Shown: one piece after another, positions 43,651 to 49,171 of the stretch
Position numbering within the stretch: the first letter of the stretch is position 1
How the letters are laid out: the number at the start of each line of letters is the position of its first letter
NCBI GenBank assembly: GCA_964629615.1
Contig: CAZVUD010000007.1
Span: 1-49,171 of the forward strand
Reading direction: 5' to 3'
Origin: SVTX01 sp964629615
GTDB lineage: Bacteria; Bacillota; Clostridia; Oscillospirales; CAG-272
DNA: 49,171 nt
Translations under genes and position numbers: made by a program
The notes under the pieces: generated by a model
Database searches by the model: none
What the model saw: only the letters and a program-made list of their open reading frames with translations
What the model was told of the DNA's origin: nothing

Positions 43651-45672
43651 TCATTTGATCATGCGGCTGTATCTCTTTGCTGCCTCCTCGTGACCTGCAA
43701 CTGCCGCTTTTCTGTAATATGAAAGAGCCTCGCGTTTATTTTTTATACCCGTAGCCGAGCCCTCCTCACAGCAAAGACCGTAGCTGTACATAGCGTTTGC
43801 ATTGCCTGCATCTGCCGCACGCTTGAGCCAGAGTGCTGCCGCCTTATTATCCTCTTTGACTCCCTTGCCGTGGCGCAAGCACCAGCCATAGCAATACATA
43901 GCCGATACATTTCCGTTCTCTGCGGCGTATTTATAGCACTTAACGGAAAGAGTTATGTTCTTGCTTATACCGAAGGGACTGCCCGAAAAGAATGCATTTC
44001 CAAGCTTATACATAGCCTCAGCTGTGCTGTCGGTGTCAGATGTATCCGAAGCCGCCTCTGTATCAAAGCTCTGATTTATCTTGAAATCCCCGAATTGCGA
44101 ATATATCCTGCTTATCTGCACGATGGCATCCTCAAGTCCGCAAGCCGCGGCATCTGCGATGTAATCCAAGGATTCCGCGCAGTTTCGCGGAAGTCTGTTA
44201 AGAGAGAGTTTCAGCATGGCAAGGTGATATTTCGCCTCGGTCTTTGCGTCTGTATCGCGGCGCAAAAGTATGTTCTTTCTGTCGTTTGACACATACTCAC
44301 ATTCAGTGGTCTTTATATCGAATGATACACAGTTCTTATACCACATGATGGCAGACTCTATATCTCCCGATTCCTCCAGATCCTTTGCATACAAAAGCGA
44401 GGAGGCGATATGCTTTTTCTTTGCCGCACGCAGTGCAAACATTCGGGAATTATAAAATCCCGCGCCCTGACCTATTCCGTATTTTATGCATCGACCGAGA
44501 TTGTACACGCCTTCGATATTGTCAAGGTCAGCCGCCTTTTTATACATCTTTATGGCATAAGCGTCGTCGGGATCTACCCCAAGACCGTTCTCGTACAATT
44601 CTCCGAGTGCAACGTAAGCCGCACTGCATCCTCCGTTTGCCGACAATGCGTAATTTTCAGCGGCAAGTGAAAGATCCTTATTTGTGCCGATGCCGAAATA
44701 ATAGCACTCACCAAGTGCAAACAAAGCCTCCGGCATGCCTGAGGACACGCTCTTTTTTATGTATTCAAAGGCAAGTGAGCGATCGGGTGAAACTCCGAGC
44801 CCCTTTAGATAGCACATTCCAAGCCTGAAATAAGCCACCTCACGGTTCTCCTCCTGCTCTGACAGTGCCTTGTATATTTTAAATGCCTCTCTGTAATTTC
44901 GTATCTTACCTATACCCTCATAATTGCAGTTTGCAACGCGGAATTTTGCCGTTACAGAGCCATGTCTTGCGGCAAGGTCGTACCAATAATAAGCATCCGA
45001 TGCCCTCATAGCCGAGATCTTATTCGACATGAGCCTGTCGCCAAGCTCAAGCATTGCAGATATATTGCCTGCGTTTGCCGCCATTTCGTAATATCTGAAC
45101 GCCTCGTTTATGTTGTACGGCACGATCTCTCCCTTGTCGTACAGGTCGGCAAGTATCATGCAGGCGATGTCGCTTCCGCTCTCTGCCGCCTTGTTGTAGT
45201 ACTCTATGGCTTTGGATACGTCCTTATCTGTGCCGTAGCCGTATTGATAGCATATGCCCACTCTACATGTGGCTTTTATATTTCCAAGCTCGCTTGCGCG
45301 CTTAAAATATGAGAACGCGGCATTAAGATCCTTCTTGGTTCCGTGACCGTAAAAGCAGCATCCGCCGAGATTGTTTACAGCATCGGGGTAATCCATATCT
45401 GCGGCAAGCTTGTACATGTTATAAGCCGCATCAAGATCCACATCGCATCCAAATCCGTATTCAAGGCACATGCCGAGATAATATGTGCAATCTAAATCGC
45501 CAAGCCTTGCGCCCTCAAGAAAGCTGTTGCATGCCGATACCTTGTCGTCCTCGTCTACCGCTCCGAAAAGATGTCTGCATCCTTCTGAAAACAGCGCGCT
45601 GTACTGCCGCCTGCCGTCATCCTTTTCATCCTCTGTATCGCTGTTTATATAAGGTATCTCCTGTACAGACAT
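43651..45672 (-). CDS. Sel1-repeat (TPR-like) protein
   Basis: The roughly 673-residue cytoplasmic protein is built almost wholly of Sel1-like repeats of about 36 residues (for example YYLGMCLEYGFGCDVDLDAA and MYSYGLCCEEGSATGIKNKR), about fifteen of them. The hallmark is the recurring Y-x-L-G-x-C-Y-x-x-G-x-G pattern. Sel1 arrays are protein-protein scaffolds; the partner is unknown. There is no signal peptide or catalytic domain. The start is ambiguous: ATG 45672 or ATG 45681, both near AAGGAGGGAG. It has its own promoter (45810-45838) and terminator and is divergent from zapA. It is transcribed head-on to the replication fork leaving oriC. Confidence 0.88.
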   Translation of the reverse strand: MSVQEIPYINSDTEDEKDDGRRQYSALFSEGCRHLFGAVDEDDKVSACNSFLEGARLGDLDCTYYLGMCLEYGFGCDVDLDAAYNMYKLAADMDYPDAVNNLGGCCFYGHGTKKDLNAAFSYFKRASELGNIKATCRVGICYQYGYGTDKDVSKAIEYYNKAAESGSDIACMILADLYDKGEIVPYNINEAFRYYEMAANAGNISAMLELGDRLMSNKISAMRASDAYYWYDLAARHGSVTAKFRVANCNYEGIGKIRNYREAFKIYKALSEQEENREVAYFRLGMCYLKGLGVSPDRSLAFEYIKKSVSSGMPEALFALGECYYFGIGTNKDLSLAAENYALSANGGCSAAYVALGELYENGLGVDPDDAYAIKMYKKAADLDNIEGVYNLGRCIKYGIGQGAGFYNSRMFALRAAKKKHIASSLLYAKDLEESGDIESAIMWYKNCVSFDIKTTECEYVSNDRKNILLRRDTDAKTEAKYHLAMLKLSLNRLPRNCAESLDYIADAAACGLEDAIVQISRIYSQFGDFKINQSFDTEAASDTSDTDSTAEAMYKLGNAFFSGSPFGISKNITLSVKCYKYAAENGNVSAMYCYGWCLRHGKGVKEDNKAAALWLKRAADAGNANAMYSYGLCCEEGSATGIKNKREALSYYRKAAVAGHEEAAKRYSRMIK

Positions 45673-45809
45673 GTAACACATCTCCCTCCTTGTATGAAAA
45701 GCTCTCTTTTTTGATAAAAATATGTGCTTTTGCAAAAAAATTTTCAAAAAAGTCTTTAAATATTTTAGTTTTTGTATTATAATATAATAAAGAACTCTAC
45801 TTAATTACA

Positions 45810-45838
45810 ATTATACAACAATTTTTATACTTTTGCAA
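45810..45838 (-). promoter_or_regulatory. Sigma-A-type promoter for the Sel1 gene
   Basis: TTGCAA (45833-45838) and TATAAT (45810-45815) on the minus strand, 17-base spacer. Confidence 0.75.
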
Positions 45839-45898
45839 GCGTTATTTGCAAATTATGACAGAGTAAAAATATTTATCATATATATGGGAGGAAGAGAG

Positions 45899-46432
45899 AT
45901 GAAACAGAAGTACACACTGCTTATTGCCGATATGGAAATAAACGTAGTTACTGACGAGCCGCAGGAGTCGGTTGAATACATAGTCGGCATTCTTGACAGA
46001 AAGATGCGTGAGATAATCCTCAAGAGCAAGAGATGCTCAAAAAATGAGGCGGCGCTTCTCTGCGCGCTGGATTTTTGCGCTGAAAAGATCGCCATAAAGG
46101 AAAAGACCGAGGAGCTTGAAAACCTCGTTTCCGACACCAAAGAGGATATGGCGCAGATGCAGGAGAAGATAGAGATGCTCAAAAAGAACCTTGAGCGCAC
46201 CGAAAAGGAAAATGCAAGGCTTGAGTCTGAAAATGACAGATTGCGCGCCGTGCTTGAAAATCGCGGTGAGAGCATACCCGAGGTGTCAGCGCCCGTGCAT
46301 ACCGCATCGGTAGAGGACGACTCTCAAAAGGCTTCCGATGCAGTTGAAGAAAAGTCTGACGACGCAAAGAAGAACAAGACCAAGAACAGAGTTGGATCTA
46401 TGTTCGATCTGCTCACCTTCAGCGACATCTGA
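45899..46432 (+). CDS. zapA: Cell division protein ZapA family
   Basis: Small FtsZ-ring-associated protein. It starts MKQKYTLLIADMEINVVTDE and has the ZapA domain over about residues 1-60. A long coiled coil (about 65-125) follows, with repeats such as EELENLVSDTKEDMAQMQEK, and a Ser/Asp/Lys-rich tail ends in RVGSMFDLLTFSDI. At 177 residues it is longer than typical ZapA (about 100), as in many Clostridia. The start is ATG 45899 after GGAGGA. The U32 gene begins two bases after its stop, so the two form an operon. Confidence 0.85.
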   Translation: MKQKYTLLIADMEINVVTDEPQESVEYIVGILDRKMREIILKSKRCSKNEAALLCALDFCAEKIAIKEKTEELENLVSDTKEDMAQMQEKIEMLKKNLERTEKENARLESENDRLRAVLENRGESIPEVSAPVHTASVEDDSQKASDAVEEKSDDAKKNKTKNRVGSMFDLLTFSDI

Positions 46433-46434
46433 AA

Positions 46435-48540
46435 ATGAAGGATCAATATTTGCCGGAGCTGCTCTGCCCTGCGGGAAGCGTGGAGGCACTGTGCGCGGCT
46501 ATAGATGGAGGTGCTGATGCCGTTTATATGGGAGGCACCTCCTTTAATGCACGCATAAATGCCAAGAATTTTTCTTTCGAGGACATGCGATCATGTGCCT
46601 CGCTTGCACACAGATACGGCGCAAAGCTCTACGAAACATTAAATATACAGATATACGACCGAGAGATAGAGCAATTTATACGCGATGCCTACAAGGCGGC
46701 TGAATGCGGCGTTGACGCCTTCATAGTTGCCGATATGGGTGCGGCTGACCTTCTCTATAAATACATTCCCGAGATACCGTTGCATGCATCTACACAGATG
46801 TCTATACACAATGCAGACGGCGCGAAAATGGCAGAAGGCATGCATTTTACGCGTATAGTTCCTGCACGTGAGCTTTCACGTGAAAATATACGATATCTTG
46901 TGGAAAATACCTCTCTTGAGGTGGAGATATTCGTTCACGGCGCGCTTTGCGTTTCACATTCAGGTCAATGCCTGTTCTCATCGCTTGTTGGCGGCAGAAG
47001 CGGAAATCGCGGTCTTTGCGCACAGCCCTGCCGTCTGCCCTATTCCTGCACGCAGAATATGTGCAAGGGCAATTGCAAAAAAACAAGCGGAAAGTATAAT
47101 GACCGTTCTGCCGACGGCGAAAAATATCCACTGTCATTAAAGGACATGTCGCTTGCATCACATATCACCGATGTGATAGATCTCGGTGTACAGTCCCTTA
47201 AGATCGAGGGCAGGATGAAGACGCCTGAATATGTAAACCGCGTGGCAAAGGTATACAGGCGCCTGCTTGACGAAAGAAGAAATGCAAGCGCAGAGGATAT
47301 CCGCCTGCTTGACGAGGCATTTTCGCGCGAGGGATTTACCGACGGATATTTCACGTCCGATATATCCAAAAAAATGCTTGGAGTGCGAAGCGATAAAAAC
47401 AAGCAGAACACACGCGCGCTTGATCCCTTTACAAAGATAGAGCGCAGGATACCGCTTGACATGAGCGTTACCCTGAGGGCAGGAAGCCCCATCACTCTTG
47501 ATATAAAAAAGGATGATATATGTGTAAGGGTGAATGGCGACAAGCCTGATATCGCCTTAAATGCGCCGATGACCGAAAATGCTTTGCGTGCACAGCTCTC
47601 AAGGCTTGGCAACACGCAATATCGCCTTGGCTCTTTGAAGTGCGACATTGAAGATGGCTTGATGTATCCGTTGTCCCGTTTAAATTCCCTGCGCCGCGAC
47701 GGCATAGCTTTGCTTGAAGAAGAGATAGAGAGGGCACAGATATCAGCGCTCCCGAATCTCAGAGCTATGCCAAAAATAGAGCTTTGCGCACCGAATGCTA
47801 CCCGAAAGGACAAAAAAAGTGCGCGATTTGTGTCGCGCGACCAGATAACCGAGCTGTCTCGGAAATATTTTGACGAGATATATCTGCCGCTTGACAGATA
47901 TTCTGATATTGCAGACGGATTTATAATGCCGCCCGTCGTGCTTGACAGCGAAAAGGATGCTGTAATGTCGCTCGTGGATAGGGCGATAGAGCTTGGCGCA
48001 AAATTAGCGGTCATATCCAATATCGGTCAGATAAATATGCTGCGTGACAAGGGCTTGACTTTGATATCGGATTACAGATTCAATGTTATGAATTCAAGAC
48101 ATGTCTGTGTGCTTGAAAAAATGGGAATTGGCGAGAGCTTGCTCTCTCCTGAGCTGACCTTGCCGCAGATACGCGACATAGGCGGAAATACGGCTGCTGT
48201 AGTATACGGCAGAGTGCCGCTCATGACACTTGAAAAATGCGTGATACGCGACATGTACGGCTGTGATGAATGTCACAGGCACACAGGCGAGGATATGCTC
48301 ACCTTGCGCGATCGTCGAGGATACATATTCCCTGTCGCGCGGGAATTTAAGCACCGAAACATTATATACAACAGTGTTCCGATATGCATGTCCGATAGAG
48401 AGGATGATCTGACACGTGCAAATGTGAAAAACAGACACTTCATTTTTTCTGTAGAGAAATGCTCTGATGTGGATGCTGTCATAAGATCCTACATGTCACA
48501 CGAGCAGATGAGCGGAGCCGTAAAAAGAATAAAAGACTGA
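46435..48540 (+). CDS. U32-family protein (RNA hydroxylation-type peptidase U32)
   Basis: The 701-residue protein is of the U32/YhbU-YegQ family. The N-terminal part has the family hallmarks ELLCPAGSVEALCAAIDGGADAVY, YETLNIQI, ADMGAADLLYKYIPEIPLH and EIFVHGALCVSHSGQCLFSS. The cysteine cluster GNRGLCAQPCRLPY is followed by MSLASHITDVIDLGVQSLKIEGRMK. Two E. coli members (TrhP and RlhA) take part in tRNA or 23S rRNA hydroxylation, and the cysteines probably hold a metal or Fe-S cluster. The C-terminal half fits the DUF3656-type extension of the RlhA group. The upstream ribosome site is weak, and translation is likely coupled to zapA, whose stop is two bases upstream. Confidence 0.85.
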   Translation: MKDQYLPELLCPAGSVEALCAAIDGGADAVYMGGTSFNARINAKNFSFEDMRSCASLAHRYGAKLYETLNIQIYDREIEQFIRDAYKAAECGVDAFIVADMGAADLLYKYIPEIPLHASTQMSIHNADGAKMAEGMHFTRIVPARELSRENIRYLVENTSLEVEIFVHGALCVSHSGQCLFSSLVGGRSGNRGLCAQPCRLPYSCTQNMCKGNCKKTSGKYNDRSADGEKYPLSLKDMSLASHITDVIDLGVQSLKIEGRMKTPEYVNRVAKVYRRLLDERRNASAEDIRLLDEAFSREGFTDGYFTSDISKKMLGVRSDKNKQNTRALDPFTKIERRIPLDMSVTLRAGSPITLDIKKDDICVRVNGDKPDIALNAPMTENALRAQLSRLGNTQYRLGSLKCDIEDGLMYPLSRLNSLRRDGIALLEEEIERAQISALPNLRAMPKIELCAPNATRKDKKSARFVSRDQITELSRKYFDEIYLPLDRYSDIADGFIMPPVVLDSEKDAVMSLVDRAIELGAKLAVISNIGQINMLRDKGLTLISDYRFNVMNSRHVCVLEKMGIGESLLSPELTLPQIRDIGGNTAAVVYGRVPLMTLEKCVIRDMYGCDECHRHTGEDMLTLRDRRGYIFPVAREFKHRNIIYNSVPICMSDREDDLTRANVKNRHFIFSVEKCSDVDAVIRSYMSHEQMSGAVKRIKD

Positions 48541-48616
48541 ATACAGCCGAACAATATCGCTGCCCGAAGGGCAATATCGCTCTTTGCCTTGGCAAAGAAC
48601 ATCACTCATAGAAAAT

Positions 48617-48667
48617 AGAAAAGAGAGAGCTTTGAGGAACAAAATCCCGTAAAACTCTCTCTTTTCT
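48617..48667 (-). terminator. Terminator of tyrS
   Basis: A 13-bp stem AGAAAAGAGAGAG with its complement begins 10 bp past the tyrS stop. Between 48541 and 48616 there are further short hairpins (CTTTGCC/GGCAAAG, GCCC/GGGC) and a repeated CAATATCGCT at 48552 and 48571, just after the U32 gene. Confidence 0.65.
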
Positions 48668-48676
48668 GCTTTATGA

Positions 48677-49171
48677 TCAGATATTTACCTTCATGAAGGA
48701 TTTTTTGCCCTTCTTTACAAGTATACCCGCCGTTAAGGCTTCGCGATCAAAGCTTGTCTTGATATCGGATATCTTTTCGCCATCTACCGAAACTCCGCCC
48801 TGCATTACTGCCTGACGCGCCTCTGACTTGGACTTTACAAGACCTGCCTTTACCATAACTGTGAGGATGTCTATATATCCGTCTGTGAGATCCTCGTCTG
48901 CAAGCGTAACTGTGGGAGCATTTTCGCCGCTTCCTGCGCCAAAGAGTGCGCGCGCCTGATTCTGAGCCTCGATGGCTTTCTCGTTTCCGTGCACGAGCGC
49001 TGTAAGCTCGTAAGCCAAGATCTCCTTAGCCTCATTGAGTCGGCTGCCCTCCCATGAGCTCATCTCGTCGATCTTCTCAAGAGGCAGGAATGTAAGCATT
49101 CTTATGCATTTGAGAACGTCTGCATCGGCAACGTTTCTCCAATACTGATAGAATTCGTACGGAGAAGTCTT
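48677..49171 (-). CDS. tyrS: Tyrosyl-tRNA synthetase, 3' part
   Basis: Attaches tyrosine to tRNA-Tyr. Only the C-terminal 164 codons lie in the window. They begin KTSPYEFYQYWRNVADADVL, the segment following the KMSKS-type loop in class I TyrRS. They continue through ALVHGNEKAIEAQNQARALF to an S4 RNA-binding domain (LVKSKSEARQAVMQGGVSVDGEKI) and end at KSFMKVNI. The gene reads off the right edge, so no start can be given. A terminator follows. It is transcribed toward oriC, opposite to the expected leading-strand orientation. Confidence 0.94.
   Translation of the reverse strand, partial: KTSPYEFYQYWRNVADADVLKCIRMLTFLPLEKIDEMSSWEGSRLNEAKEILAYELTALVHGNEKAIEAQNQARALFGAGSGENAPTVTLADEDLTDGYIDILTVMVKAGLVKSKSEARQAVMQGGVSVDGEKISDIKTSFDREALTAGILVKKGKKSFMKVNI

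Noticed and set aside
48541..48676. Small RNA gene between U32 and tyrS
   Set aside because: Several short hairpins and a repeated CAATATCGCT are present but no promoter. They are better explained as the ends of two convergent transcripts.

Overview
The window is a chromosomal segment of an anaerobic member of the Bacillota (class Clostridia), most likely an uncultured gut- or rumen-type organism. The evidence is the single-gene pyruvate:ferredoxin oxidoreductase, the dnaA-dnaN-recF-remB-gyrB-gyrA block around the replication origin, meso-diaminopimelate dehydrogenase, consensus sigma-A promoters with 17-nt spacers, and strong GGAGG-type ribosome binding sites. A run of 100 N at 39593-39692 inside a tandem repeat shows that this is a draft assembly. 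No tRNA, rRNA, CRISPR array, transposase or phage gene is visible.

Layout. 1-3.1 kb (minus): an exonuclease-domain protein, thiI and the 5' part of aspS, which carries an in-frame TAG. 3.2-7.7 kb (minus): ddh, a CofE-like ligase, two small hypotheticals and an OGG-type DNA glycosylase. 7.8-10 kb (plus): a Cys-rich DUF6062-type protein, the tRNA methyltransferase mnmM and a VanY-type carboxypeptidase. 10-12.4 kb (minus): an acyl-ACP thioesterase, class II aldolase and a solitary mazF. 12.7-16.4 kb (plus): PFOR. 16.4-23.5 kb (minus): a small membrane protein, a carB-dapF gene fusion, carA and cca. 23.7-25.7 kb (plus): a flavoprotein and a YiiX-like protein. 25.8-31.4 kb: secreted or lipoprotein genes (SGNH hydrolase, TIM-barrel lipoprotein), a degenerate PHP protein and a xylose-isomerase-like TIM-barrel protein. 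30.8-43.4 kb (minus): the origin block, running dnaA, oriC, dnaN, repeats, recF, remB, gyrB, mreC, mreD, gyrA and a lipoprotein. 43.6-49.2 kb: a Sel1-repeat protein, zapA, a U32-family protein and the 3' part of tyrS. Most genes left of oriC lie on the minus strand, as expected for leading-strand genes replicated leftward.

The strongest unusual signal is the carA/carB-dapF operon. CarA has lost all three glutaminase catalytic residues (Cys to Gly, His to Arg, Glu to Asp). CarB is full length and fused in frame to a full-length DapF domain whose first catalytic cysteine is alanine. With ddh nearby, which makes meso-diaminopimelate directly with ammonia, this suggests an ammonia-fed carbamoyl-phosphate synthase carrying a former epimerase domain.

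Other notable points: none of the 37 complete or 3'-complete genes ends in TAG, while aspS has an in-frame TAG; oriC contains ten DnaA-box-like 9-mers plus two further repeated motif types; a second cluster of five boxes sits in front of mreC; and an 81/82-bp tandem repeat fills the recF-dnaN gap.
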